This document shows, piece after piece, positions 37,431 to 50,159 of a stretch of DNA of 64,000 nt (its first letter is position 1; the number at the start of each line of letters is the position of its first letter). Where the stretch lies: NCBI GenBank assembly GCA_963995525.1, contig OZ023214.1, positions 37,581,809 through 37,645,808 of the forward strand, in the 5' to 3' direction. Origin of the DNA: Escarpia spicata. Taxonomy: Eukaryota; Annelida; Polychaeta; Sabellida; Siboglinidae. Both the position numbers and the translations under genes were made by a program. A model generated the notes under the pieces. The model did not search any database and was not told the origin of the DNA. It was given only the letters and a program-made list of their open reading frames with translations.

Positions 37431-37861
37431 GTAACACAAATTATATCAGGTATGTAGGTATCTGCGGGATCTGTTACATTTTGTTGGCGTTTCTATGTAA
37501 TTATAGTCTCAATGCCGGTAACTTCGTGCCGTCCGATTTGGATCCATTGTAGCCGTTCTGGCAGTGGTTTTTATGGGTTGTCCTCGATACCGCGGCTTTG
37601 GTGTGTCTTTTTAAACACATCTTTGTAGAGTTTCACTCTTCGTTACGATGGCATTTCCCTCTGGACAATAACCACAGAACACCGCCTTTAAGAGTCTGTC
37701 ATTGCTGGCACTGGTCGCATGGCCAGACCACAGAGAAACTATGTAGTAGTCATCATTGAAACGGTGAAAGAAGTAATAAAATAAAAGACGGTCAGAAAGG
37801 CGACTGTTTACATAGGAGTCTGAAAAACTGAAGTAAATTTGTTTAAATAAAAACATTTCCA

Positions 37862-38580
37862 GAGTCAACTAAAGTCAACTGAAATAGATCGTAGTAAACC
37901 GAAGTTTGTCGTAGTAAATCGGAGTAAATATCTAAGTCAACTGACAAAAACTGTAGTAAACCGAAGTCAGCTGAAGTAAACTGAGGTAAACCGTCATTGG
38001 AATAGAAACTGAAGCAAAATAGAAATAAATGGAAATAAACTGACATAAACAGGAATAAACTTAAATAAACGGATATAAATGAAAATAACCGGATCAACTG
38101 GTAGCCACTTAATTGAACGGAAACAAACGGACATAATTATTGGTGTGAAGCAGAATGGTTCTAAACTGACGTGAAGTGAAGAACAATGGATGTATATTGA
38201 AGTAAAGTGAAGCAAAATGGATGCTAATTGAAGTCAAGTGAAGACAATATGAAATAAACTGAAGCACACTGTATTAAACCGAAGTAAAATTAAATACACT
38301 GAAACAAACTAAACTAAAACGAAACAATAGTAAGTAAAATTCAATAAACAGACAGATAATTAAGAAATTTAAATAAACTTAAGTGAATTGAAATAAACTG
38401 AAATAAGATTGAGGCAATTGGAGTGAAAGGAGTGTGGTCAGATCTTGAGCGAGCCTTATGTTTCACGAAGAGGATAAGTAAGTAACTGAAGTCAAGCGAA
38501 GCAAACTGAAGTGAACTGAATTCAACTGAAGCAAACTGAAATGCACTGAAGTAAATTGAACTAAACTGAAACAAACATAC
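37862..38580. repeat. Degenerate satellite with a 10-bp period
   Basis: About 700 bases built of units like aactgaagta/aactgaaata, recurring every 10 bases with many substitutions. It explains the stacked minus-strand open frames rich in Phe, Gln and Ser. Confidence 0.85.
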
Positions 38581-38689
38581 AAAAAGTTACCCTGACTTAT
38601 CTAAAGTTAATGACTGGGTCAATTACTCAATTTGATGCAATCATTAAATAAATATACTATATAAACTAGTTGTTAACTAAAAACAAACT

Positions 38690-39190
38690 TATTTATGGAT
38701 AAGGCACTTGCCCACAGTAAGCAGGCTGCGAAGTCTTACCGTATAGGCGGGTGAAGGGGGCCGGGGGTACGTGTCCCCTACACCTTTGGAATTTTGCCGT
38801 GCTTTGTCTGCGCTGGACTGGCGTGCCCCCTAGATCTTTTGGAAGTGCCCCAGTGACGTGCCCCCATAGACATTCTGAAATTATGAACGTCGCCGAGAAA
38901 AAAAATCCAACAGCACCCCCCACCCGTCTTCCAATACGACAGCACGACAGCACAGTGGTGAAGTTCCTGCAGAAAATGTTCAACCCTTCCCCCTCCCGTC
39001 TTCCGGTGTCAGGATCCGACCGCGGAGTCACGCTGAAGGTCCGGGTCAGTCCACCCAATAGGAATTTGGTTCGGTCGCCAGTGTTTTTTGTTTTTGTGAG
39101 CCTCGGGGGGGGGGGTGCAATTGGAGGTTTTGGTGACCCCCTATACTACCCTCTCTGGATCGTCCCCCGTAACGTTACTCTTTGTTGTAC
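38690..39190. repeat. GC-rich dispersed repeat
   Basis: C/G-rich sequence with runs such as 'ggggggggggtgc' near 39105 and a block near 38908-38940 shared with 495-530. The open frame at 38751-39347 has no domain I can recognise and is probably part of this repeat. Confidence 0.4.
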
Positions 39191-39245
39191 CCTACGTGCA
39201 CTCCTCATTTGTAGCGCGATTACAATAGCTATGGCTTCACTCGGG

Positions 39246-40310
39246 GATTACCTGAGGTTGACGGGAAATATCACACACACCGCAAGCCATTATCATACAG
39301 CGTTTACCCCTGTCCTCGGTTCCAATATATGGTACTGGCTTCGATAACAATTAAATGTGGTAAACGTTGGAAAACCGACTGCATAGTGTCACTGGCAAGA
39401 ACTGTTTGTCGCACGTCACCACTGCTTGCGTCGGTTAGGTCACGGTTGATTACACGACGATAATATTCATTAGAAATGTCCTGTTGTTGTACTCTCCAGA
39501 CCAACGGCAACGGCTAACACAGTAACACAGTACATGCAAACAACTAGAACTAGAAACGATAGCGACAGATGATATCGCGACTCGGTTAGGCGCTTCAGGT
39601 CGAACTTACCGTTATCAGCCAGACATTATAATCCAACGCTACGACGGTGCACGGCTAGGTGCTGTGCACTGCGCTCTGTCGTTGTCTCAGCGGTATTGGT
39701 TATGGAGTCCGCCTTGTGGCTCGACGGCCCAAGCAGGTGACACAAACAGAGCGCTATTCCAACTGGGTCGTCGTCCGCGGTAACAGAGCTTAGAAAGTAA
39801 TACGATTAGCACGCATACACACTCCGGTATAACTGAATGAGTTGCGACCTCATACAGCGCTACTTCGCAGCCGCGTTCAATCTCAATACACAGGTAGAAT
39901 GAATGCGTAACCGACAGACGTCGTTCTCGTCGCGTGCTGTCAGCAGTAGGCGGCTGCTCCACCGGAAGACTTTGTCTCGTCTGCTAGAGGCAGCGGGGCG
40001 TGGCTGAAAGGCGGGCCCGCTCACAGAATACACTACATACGAGTTATTCCCTGAAGCTACGAGCGCTTCTCTCAGATTACATGCAATTGACAGGAAGTAA
40101 TATACATACTACAGGCCACTACCAAACGGCGTTCAATACGTTTACGTCTATCCTCGATTACAAGATATGGTAAATTAAGGTTTCGATAACAATTAACTCT
40201 AGCAAACTTGGGCAACATGTCTTGATAGTGTCACTGGCAAGAAATGTTCGTCGCATGTCACAACTGCTTGCGTTAATCAGAGCACAGTTAATTAACCTTC
40301 CTGATGTGTT
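39246..40310 (+). repeat. Partial tandem duplication (two related 230-bp segments)
   Basis: 39246-39460 and 40075-40300 align in the same orientation: gattacctgaggttgac / gattacatgcaattgac, ttcgataacaatta in both, and atagtgtcactggcaagaa in both. They are about 830 bases apart. The sequence between is CpG-rich, with ggggcgtggc near 39995. Confidence 0.7.
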
Positions 40311-41570
40311 TTAGAATGCATATTTGTTTTAGAAAGTACGTAGAAATTTTGATGTAAATTTTTTTAATACTTTTTCTATAAACTGAGTGCAATATATCAG
40401 ACACATTAGCAGGTTTAATGCTAACATGTACTGGCAGTGGAATGACGCATATTTGGAAGAGTCATGTTGGCGTAGTGATTTATTTGCCATTTTTATTCAT
40501 ATAGCATACGTGGATGCAGAAAAAACATGGCTATTCTGGTCGTTATTGATAGGCAAGAGGTATGTAATTTTGACGAAATTTGATCAGCTTATCAATGACA
40601 TTATGGCAGTGGATGTGACGAAATTTCAGATTTTTCACATGTACAGTTTTCTTATAATCTCATTAAACGTTTACAAGGCTACAATGGGAAAGGCAACAGT
40701 GCTCTGTGCCAAACAATACCGCCTCCTGTGGCGTTGATGCGCCGATTGCAATTAACATGTGAGATAATGGTGGATTCCGCCCATACTTATTTAAGATATC
40801 AACATTAGATCTACAAGAATATCTCCATACAATAACGCTGATAGAAGCGTTGTTGGGTATAGAATATTAATTTTGATAGCGCTAATATGATATATGTTTG
40901 CTTACCATGCTATCGATAATGTCGACGAACATATCCGCAGTGTTATACAATTGTAAAAAGTCAGGGGCGGTTACAAGTGTTACGTGCATTTTATGCATGT
41001 AAATGTTATTTTGTATCTGGTATCCTGTATGTATTGTTTGTTTGTTTTCAAAGTATTTGATTACTTCATTCGTGAAATAACAGAAATGAAATGTATCTTA
41101 TCTATCAGATCTATCTTTAGCAGCATCAATTACCCTTCATGCGTCATTTTATTATATTAGTTCGGGTGTCCAGTTGACGCAGATCGTGCCCCAATGGCAC
41201 TCCCATGAACCTAGCAGCTAGCTACGTCAGTGGGAAATAAGGGGACGTTAATCTGTCTTGTAACATTTTCTATCAGCTTCATGGGAACTGCATCATGTAA
41301 CTTTAGATACGTTACGTACGTTCTACGGTGTATTTCAGAATTGTACACAGTGGGATACAGCTCATGACATGGCGTCAGGGGGTGTGTCTTATAGGATGGA
41401 TGTCCCTGGCGAAATGACAGAGGTGTATGTGTGTATCGGGATGTGTGCATATGCTAATGTGCCTCAGGGTTGTACTTCAAGTGGAACAAATACGCCTCAT
41501 GGGTTTCCGTCTTGGAATGCACCTCATCGGATGTGCCTCGTGGAATGTGCCTTACGAATCCACTTCATTG
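40310..41570. other. Intergenic, nothing recognised
   Basis: The open frame at 40387-40737 (116 codons, 'MQYIRHISRFNANMYWQW...') has no recognisable domain. I leave it uncalled. The rest is low in information. Confidence 0.35.
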
Positions 41571-42100
41571 TTCTTCTTGGTGGTCTGGGTCTTCTTGTTT
41601 GTCTTGTTCTTCTTGGTGGTCTGGGTCTTCTTGTTTGTCTTGTTCTTCTTGGTGGTCTGGGTCTTCTTGTTTGACTTGTTCTTCTTGGTGGTCTGGGTCT
41701 TCTTGTTTGTCTTGTTCTTCTTGGTGGTCTGGGTCTTCTTGTTTGTCTTGTTCTTCTTGGTGGTCTGGGTCTTCTTGTTTGACTTGTTCTTCTTGGTGGT
41801 CTGGGTCATCTTGTTTGTCTTGTTCTTCTTGGTGGTCTGGGTCTTCTTGTTTGTCTTGTTCTTCTTGGTGGTCTGGGTCTTCTTGTTTGTCTTGTTCTTC
41901 TTGGTGGTCTGGGTCTTCTTGTTTGTCTTGTTCTTCTTGGTGGTCTGAGTCTTCTTGTTTGTCTTGTTCTTCTTGGTGGTCTGGGTCTTCTTGTTTGTCT
42001 TGTTCTTCTTGGTGGTCTGGGTCTTCTTGTTTGACTTGTTCTTCTTGGTGGTCTGGGTCATCTTGTTTGTCTTGTTCTTCTTGGTGGTCTTGTTCTTCTT
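41571..42100 (+). repeat. 36-bp minisatellite, about 15 copies
   Basis: Units of ttcttcttggtggtctgggt plus 16 more bases repeat every 36 bases. Because 36 is a multiple of 3, several frames stay open on both strands. Variant units (tttgac instead of tttgtc; gggtcatc instead of gggtcttc) recur in order, suggesting a multi-unit duplication of about 250 bases. Confidence 0.95.
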
Positions 42101-42129
42101 GTGTTTTTGTTCTTATTCTTTTTCTTATT

Positions 42130-44070
42130 CTTCTTACACTTCACCGTGAATAAGTTTAATATACCACACCCGCTCATTGTCTGCATCGTGGGAGTAACTC
42201 ACTACGATTCCACAAGCTTAACGTGACAAACATTCACAGTCCACACACGACACAGACGTAACTCAACCACGGCCGCCTTGATGAAGACGTCTCTGCAGGT
42301 GTTAGCGCCTTCCTCCATTTCACAATGCCGCGGCTTGTTAACGTAACGACCGCCTGCTAGGTTCGCGTCGGGACAGTCAGCCCCGGAACAATCACTGTGT
42401 GTTAGCACATGTGATCACGGGCGACATGGCGAAATAACTACCCCGATGTACCCGACACTTACAACCGCTCGGCACCATGGCCATACAATGCCCCGTTGAA
42501 ACTGACCGTGTCCGGAAAAGGGCGTCATCACAGACACGATCACCCCACCGGGCAGTCGGCAACGTAACTGTCAACGAAGCTGTCAAAGTTAAACGTACGT
42601 TACACGAGAATTACCAGGGGAAACGTTGATATCGTATTTCAAATGCAACATTGACAACTCCGATGTACTGTTACCGGACGAAGGAGTTACTATAACATTT
42701 GTGAGTAGGGTCGATATGACAGTCTTTGTCGTAACGTTATCGGCCTTCTAAATAATTATACCTCAACACATGCATGCGTAGGGGAAAGGCTAACAAGGTG
42801 GGGCAATGGCCGATTCTTGCAACCTGGCACCTCCATATCATGCTGGATAATGATGTTTCTCTTGCTGGTACGTCCAGTGGCTGTATTACTTTTAGGAAGG
42901 TGGTAATATAAATATGCAAATTAGACATACTTTTATTGCACGATTCGTTTATTTTTTGACCGCTTTGTCTGCAAAATGGGTTTAGTCTACGGGTGATATA
43001 TGGTATAAATCATGCATAGCGATTTTGTTACAAGATATACCCAAATGTTGGCTGTTTCTTAAGGGTCCTACATTCGTCTACATCGAAAGACGGCAAGTTG
43101 AAGAACGTAGCCTATTAACGAAAATTCCCGTATCGCGAAATGACAAGTTCGCTGCTGCAACTGCTACTTTGATCTTCATTTCGTTGACGCTCCTCTTTTT
43201 TACATCGCCGTATTGTTAACGTTGTTTTCTCAGACGATGTTTTTTTTTCTCACGCGGCATCCGGACGAAACTCACTGACGAATTTCATATGCAACTTGTT
43301 AGCCATAACCAAATTCCAGTTTTCCATACTACACCATTTTGTGTGGTGTGGTGTGTGTGGGGGTGTATGTGTGGTGTTATGTGTGTATTTGTGATTTTGT
43401 GTATATATGCTTGTGTGATGTGGGCGTGTGTACAATTGTATATTTCCAACGATGTGCACACTCGCACGCACGCGTGCATATGGCACACATGTCGGTTATT
43501 TGTGCTGGCTATCACAGATGGATTGCTTAGAACCATCCCCAAAAGACACTTATAGAAAACACCGTCATAACTTTAATAATAATAATAATAATAATACACA
43601 CATTAATTAGCGCTTCATCCAAATGATTGTTCTGGTGCGCTGTGGAATGGTTCAACACATTTAAAAATAATATAAATTATTTTAAATGCTTGTATGACAT
43701 ATGTAACTATTTAATCTTTATAAGTGCGTAGATAAAATAATACTAATACATTAATTTGGATCACATAAATATATGTATCAATAATTAATTTAGAATATCA
43801 TGAAATCTCAACCATTAATAAAAGTAACACATTTTTTAATAATCTAAACGAAAATAATTATTAAAAAGATACGTCGCACTGTGGGTGGTAGTCGGTTCTT
43901 TGCCGTAGGAGCCTGCAACCGACTGCATTTAACAGCATAAGTCGGCAAACTGTTGCTGAAGTCTCTGTAATCCAAGCAAACTAAGATTTCACTTGGAACA
44001 AATTGCAAAAGAATTTGTGTTGGCACAGTGGTTTTCCATGAGGTTCCCAGAACACCATACTAAAAGTCAT
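42130..44070. other. Intergenic, no gene supported
   Basis: Contains a GT-rich microsatellite at 43340-43425 and a (TAA)n run near 43577-43595. Short open frames (42202-42408, 42392-42586, 43025-43219) lack recognisable features. Confidence 0.4.
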
Positions 44071-44072
44071 AA

Positions 44073-44129
44073 AAAATCCCGGCATGGCAATTATATCTGA
44101 TTAGCATAAATCCAATATGTCCGCCATAT
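44073..44129 (+). repeat. Short interspersed direct repeat, copy A
   Basis: 'gcatggcaattat' and 'ttagcataa' through 'caatatgtccgccat' are shared with 46391-46443 in the same orientation. The second copy interrupts the relic coding sequence that follows, so this is probably a small insertion sequence of about 55 bp and not a flanking duplication. Confidence 0.6.
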
Positions 44130-44579
44130 CAAAATCTTGCCATATCGTTGTTGCCAGATGACATATTTTAGTAATGTTTAATTATAATAAGGCATTTTGG
44201 ACACAAGGATGCATTTGGAATATGTTAAAATGTGATTGGATGAGTAGCTCATTTGCATAAATTCAACAAATAACAACATTGTACCATGCATTCACAAATA
44301 GGGTCTCATTTAGGATACGGCAGAATTGGCAGTTGTCCAGTGTTTAAAACGTAGTTTGCGCCAATTTGCTCAACATTTTTATTTATTTATCGACCTCCCA
44401 CCACAATAATTGATTTATTTTAAAGCCGCCGTTTAGTTCTTTCATGTTTGCTAGGTGGTAAGATTTGGACATTCCTGCAGTTAGCTGCTTACACATTGAG
44501 TAGTTCAATGTGCCTCCAACAATGCCACCTTTCAATTTCTGTCACTTGCACATATGACTGCTGAACGTCCCACGACACA

Positions 44580-46640
44580 ACTAGCTATGCTGTGGAAGAG
44601 TTCCCTACTCCTCCACTCCCCATGCCAGCATGGTCCGGTACGATGCAAATGCTGTATCATGGCCAACACCCATGGCAGTCGTCTGTAATGTTCCTCCCTA
44701 TGATTTACCTTGATCCCAGTTATCCATCCTGTATCTACGCTACACTAAAGTTTGTGTCAGATCAAGCATTGCAATACCATGTCACTCCAGTCCTCGCGTT
44801 AGACCAGCCGTATACTGGAAAGCCTTGACAATTATCCGATCACAGCCAGATGGCAGTGATGCTGCAATGAATACCATTATTGTGGCTAACGCATACAGCA
44901 TGTCAGTACCAACCAATGAGACTGCAGAGAAACTAGACGGATGCATAGCAAGTGCTGATCCTGAGGTAGATGCTGAGGGGATACCAGCAGGACAACCAGA
45001 TACCGTTACGACTGACGTGACAACAGCTAAAGAACTGTATGAGAGAGTAGTGTCTTCTTCCTCACCTGCAAAATAAGAGTGTTTAGCAGAGGTGGTAGAG
45101 ATAATCCAAAGTAAACTGAATGAAGGAAATTATCACCATGCGGACAGCGATACTTTGGGTGCAATACATGAACATGTTGGACATCCTGCGAAGACTACTC
45201 AAAGCTGAGCAGATGGGCTACTGGAGATTACATCGTCAATCAGCATTCGATCACATACTAGTATGCAAAACCGGCATACGTGTACCGGCAAATGACGCTT
45301 AGCCTGCCAGAGACAATTCCAGATGTCCATAAGAAATTTTAAGGATACCATGTGGTGAGGCGCTGTGACAAATATTGGGCATGTGCTGGACTGTCTACAG
45401 ATTTCATCAAGTGCTGATGAGAACTGTGATGACACATGGATGCCTGACACGGGGAAAAAGAATGACAGAGACTCAACGCTTGGTATGGGTCCTTTTCATG
45501 CCAGCACGTGCAAATATCAACGAGGCCATGCAGTCGTTCAGCGGTATCTCCTATGATATCAGTAACCAGCACATCGACATGTCAACAGCTAAACAAGCTA
45601 GATATGTCAATGACACCATTGATCTGATCAGCTATTTAAGTGAGAGAGATCCATGTGTTCATAACCCTCACTGTCCAACATTGCCAATGGATTGATGCTC
45701 CAGGAATGAGTCAATATTGGAGAACATATTCTATGGTTCACGAGTGGCAAATGTGTAGAACAATTATTCCGGAAAGCTGACGAAGCAGTGACACTTGTCT
45801 CGCGGTCTGTAATCAAGATCAAAGTCAAAGCGGTGATAGTAGACCCACAATTGATATTCAAGAGGCTGATAACTGTTGGGGAGCGCAGGGAAGATCTACC
45901 ATCACTGTCCGAATGTGAATTTGTAGTCACCCTCCTGCATTGTTTGAATATTCCTCACTCCCCCGGCTAGCCAATAAGGCGGTCCTTGCTGAAGCTCACT
46001 GGATCACCGTCGAACGGAGCAATGAGAACCCAATGCAAGTGTCCAGTACATTCGGGAAGTTGATGCTCTACTCTATCGCCTACTGTGGCCGAGAAGCTCC
46101 ACGTACGGTAGTGTATGTTAGATACGTGACACAGAAATATGGTGCTGTTGTCATTGTTTTGATGGCAACACCGATGAACCGACAACTAAAGATGCCACAC
46201 ACCTGAGGAGAATAGGGGCTTGTGTAAGTATGACAGTGCGCTTCACCGGTTGAATAATGATCCAATCTAAGAAGGAGGAATTCTTTAAGAATAAGACAAA
46301 CAAACAGAGCTTTATACAATATCTGAGTAACAAATTAGAAAGTTGGGTGCATCACAGATCATGCAAAGCATGATGCCAATGTCCTAAGAAATCCCCGCAT
46401 GGCAATTATGTAAAATTAGCATAAGTTCAATATGTCCACCATAATTGTCCAAACGGCTGTCGCGTCTGCCAGAACCAAGGAAACTGCTGTGATTGGGGAC
46501 GACACGAACTTGTTAGTTCGCTTACTGCACCACGCTGATATGGACATACTCGAGTTGTTCCTGGTTTAATAGCCCAAAAGAAACCTCAAGAAAGGACAGA
46601 ACATGGTGCATCAAGCATTATAGCGACAAATGTGTGTCTG
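44580..46640 (+). pseudogene. Decayed copy of a recurrent invertebrate ORF family
   Basis: Coding sense is visible in order but in changing frames: 'MLYHGQHPWQSSVMFLPMIY' (44654-44715), 'VSDQALQYHVTPVLALDQP' (44755-44810), 'AMNTIIVANAYSMSVPTNET' (44867-44926), 'ILWVQYMNMLDILRRLLKAE' (45148-45209), 'MTETQRLVWVLFMP' (45467-45510), 'QHIDMSTAKQARYVNDTIDL' (45567-45628), 'LPRLANKAVLAEAHW' (45960-46005) and 'VTQKYGAVVIV' (46128-46160). Frameshifts, stops and a small insertion at 46391-46443 separate them. I recognise the blocks as a repetitive, apparently transposon-associated family in cnidarian and mollusc genomes; its function is unknown to me. The copy is dead. Confidence 0.7.
46391..46443 (+). 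repeat. Short interspersed direct repeat, copy B
   Basis: Copy of 44073-44129. The relic coding sequence continues in sense on both sides of it, so it was inserted after the coding copy arrived. Confidence 0.6.
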
Positions 46641-46649
46641 TAATAATGT

Positions 46650-49060
46650 CGTCTGAGAAACTTTGATGGGGCTGTACAAGGGTTCAGTTTCCCATCTGGT
46701 TTGCATGTTAGACATCACATTTCTACTATCTTTATGCCCAGAAGTGGCTGCATTAGAAGCAATCCACATTCAAATAAAAAACGTCATCCTTTGGCCAATT
46801 TCAATTTTCAAACTACATTGGACTTGTGTTGGTTATTGTATAAATGAAGGTATGATTGGAGCGCATACTGTATTTTATGCAATGGCCAGGACAGGCCTAG
46901 TGTGGGTATTGAGCTAAGTGGCTGAGGCGATTATTACTTCCAGCTATTTGGCTTAGTGAAACCACCCAGCGCCTTCAGCCAATCACAACATGGCAGGATT
47001 AGGCCCCAGTCTTCGAATTGGATTAGCGGTTAAGCCGTCACGTCTGCGTTGGGTATCTGTGCGTCATGTCGTGTATATCCTGATACTTCTATATCCGCCC
47101 TCCTCCCCACCTTTCAGCCTAGGCACGTTTAGTTAAACAACTATTGTACACCGTTGGTAGAAAAAGAAGTTGGAAAATGTCGCAACGCTTTCATCAATTT
47201 CGGTTTGAAAACAGGGGCATATCCCCAATTGTAGAATGTGTTGGGTTTTGGTGCGTCGACAGGCTGTTTGTTTTGAAAACGGTATATTTGTCCTTATGTT
47301 TATACAGCATAGGCGGGATGGCCCCACCTCTACGCACCCCGACACTCCTTAAAAGAGGTATTATACACAATTCTATGACAAGTGGTTAATGACAAGTAAA
47401 TTTTTCAAGATATCGACAATTCGCCATCTTGGATTTAGGCAAATTACCAGAGTTGCTCAAAGTTGCTGTTTGGTTGCCCAAAGTTGCTGTTTGGGCAACC
47501 AAGCTGAATTTATTCTATGACCCCCATATGAGTACAAATCAACAAATAGGATACAACATTTCTAGGTTGGCTATTGAATACATGACTGTCAAATGGACTA
47601 GTGTCCTGCAACCGGAAGTCACCGTCAATATTTTCAGATCAGTAACACAGGGGTACCGCTGTTGCCCTATGACGATGAAACGTAATTATATTTTGAAAAT
47701 GTAAAAGAGACGTAATAGTCACAAACAATTATTGTATTCAGTGAATCATGACCACGAGAGGATTCGTTTATGTTTAATACATGAACAACGCTTGTTTGCA
47801 AAAAACTGGTGCAGTCATATTACAGCATATATTAACAATGTTGTCTTCTGTGAATGTTATAGCGGTGCATGTGCTTCACCGGTTTACATAAATAGCTGCG
47901 GTGAGAAATCGATGAAACGTTGGAATTGGTTATTGTCTGCAATTCTGTTCCGTCGGCTGATGTGCGATGCAGTCTGTGAACGCCGCCGTCTTGACAACGT
48001 TTGCCAAGAACAACAGGAAGACATAGGTACAAGCCTGAAAAACAGACACATCGTTACGTACAACTTTTATTGTGAAATGTCTAAGTGGTTAACTTTCATT
48101 TAAATTTGTTTACTTATATTATAAAACAACAGTAACTTAGTTAAATGTAGCACCGTCACATGCCATTGCTGACATACCCCAAATTACATCAGGTAATGAA
48201 GAAGACTGTTTCTCGGTGACAGAAACAATACAGTAAATAGTCATTAACTTTTCGTAGCTTAGTTGCGAGTAAAAATGCACCAAATGAAGGTAGAGTGCAC
48301 ACACACACAGTTGGAAATTTGTCGCGGTATCGCTCAAAATGTTTGCCTTTCCTCTCACTCACTTAGGAGGGGGACATCACGGGGAGGGAGGTTGTTGCTA
48401 AAAAAAAATTCGCAATGACGTTCTAATTTGTTTATGAAAAACAAAGGTGCGTGGGTGTTGCTGAACATTTTTAACGAACAAATTACGATATTTCATTATT
48501 GTTGTTCAGAATATTTCAATTTTTTGTTCGAAGAACCAACTGGAATAGTGACCACCAACATAAAAACACTCAACATTGGGGGTAAGCCCCCCGGTTTTGA
48601 CGCCTATGTTATTCAATACCGCATTGTGTATGCCATCGGCAAATGGTGGAGCCGGAATAACGTATCGAATTACGCATACCTAGCGGTCAGCAATACAATT
48701 GTAACGTTGCTAGACTGGGTGTTATTGATTATGCGTCTCCGTCTTATGCATTCAGCAGGATATTGGTATAGAAATGCGAGCCACTAGACATCTAATGTAA
48801 TAATTGCAAAGTGATGTTCGGTCGGATTGACCGCAGACATCACGGATGAATAACGTAAAGTGCTTATCGTTACTTTGGCGCATTGAAATGTGCAATTCAT
48901 TCACTGTGTAGTCAATTGTCATGCAAAAACAACAACAGCAACAACAACAACAACAACAACAACAACAACCAATAATATACAACACTAACAACACATGTTT
49001 TTGTCCATCGGAATGACGAAGACCATGACATTGCATCATTAATAATAGTTAATTTTAATG
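46650..49060. other. Gene-poor region
   Basis: No supported gene. It includes a short internal duplication near 47459-47505 (caaagttgctgtttgg twice) and a (CAA)n microsatellite at 48927-48968. The open frames at 47429-47704, 47732-48103 and 48428-48787 have no domain features that I recognise. Confidence 0.4.
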
Positions 49061-49215
49061 ACTGAGAGCGGTGGGTCCGTATGCGGCTGAAAAGGCCAAT
49101 TTTGTCTTCCCAAGTCTTTCCACAAATTCCGCACACGAAGGGAGCTGGCACTGTTGACACATTTGTTGCAGTCGCCTTGCGATCCACGCAGTGCCTTCGT
49201 ATAAGCGTGTCTTAA
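49060..49215 (-). mobile_element. Possible LINE C-terminal zinc-knuckle scrap
   Basis: Minus strand 49187-49060 encodes 'FVCGICGKTWEDKIGLFSRI' followed by RTHRS. The CxxC, conserved IGLFS and following RTHR resemble the Cys/His tail found at the C-terminus of some LINE ORF2 proteins. One expected His is replaced by Arg. It is too short to classify, and a lone C2H2 finger fragment is the alternative. Confidence 0.4.
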
Positions 49216-50159
49216 GAAATGGGTTTTAAGCTTATATGTACAATATTTCTAAATGATGTGTACATAACTGTTGTTTTAAACATAGGTACACACAGCTCCT
49301 TCTGGGGAGACAACTTCAAAGATGGCGACGTGTCTGACGAAGCAGACTAACCACTCGTCGAAATGCTAACCTTTATATACAACAGTGCATGATTTGAGAG
49401 CATCTGTTACAGATACTTGTTCAAACATTAATACGAAATGTTATGTTGTGATATTGTGTTTATGAAAAATATTCAGCGTTTTATGACGTCACACTTGATG
49501 TGATGTTGCAATTGTTAGTTGCGTTTTACATATGCACATTTTCCATGTGATATCTTACCAAGTAAGCAGCACATTGGTTGTTATTGGGACGGAACAATCG
49601 CCTTTCGTAAATACAACATCAAACGTCTCAATTTGGGACGTAAAAGAACCACTGAGGACGACAAGCACCCTGGCAGTGACCACCCTCAGTGCCAGCATAG
49701 AAAGGTCGGCTTGGCGATAATGTTCTGAAAAAGGCTGACTAGTTGAATGAGACCTCATAAGATCACTGTAACCACAATATATACAGACTAGTCAGTTAAT
49801 AGAACGTTGCCGAGTGCTGGAAACAACTAGAACTAGAACACATATTATCTCGTTAATTGTTTTAATATTGGTATGTGTACTTACCAGTTGCAGCTGCGCA
49901 AATAGAAAACACAGTCTGTGAATATTTAATAAGAAAAACAACAATACGTTGTTTTGTGTAAACAATTTGTTATAATAAATTTTCATGTTAATAGGTAATG
50001 CGATTGTGTCGGTGTCGCAAGTTACAGCCAGTGGTGGCTCTTTACGACGTTTCCGATCAGAAACAGAATCGAGTAGGTATATATTTCAATTTAACGATGA
50101 CTGTTGTAACTTATGATTGGTGTGACTTATTCCTTCTGGTTCAAATATCTCTGATATCG

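Noticed and set aside
38751..39347. 198-codon plus-strand frame
   Set aside because: Lies in a GC-rich dispersed repeat, with a G homopolymer inside and no recognisable domain.
40387..40737. 116-codon plus-strand frame
   Set aside because: No recognised domain, no splice context and AT-rich codon use like the surrounding non-coding DNA; not excluded but not supported.
41427..42153. Several overlapping long frames in the 36-bp minisatellite as genes
   Set aside because: All follow from a stop-free unit of length divisible by three; none has a supported start, domain or splice context.
48752..49039. Minus-strand frame with a poly-Cys run
   Set aside because: The Cys run is the complement of a (CAA)n microsatellite read in one frame.
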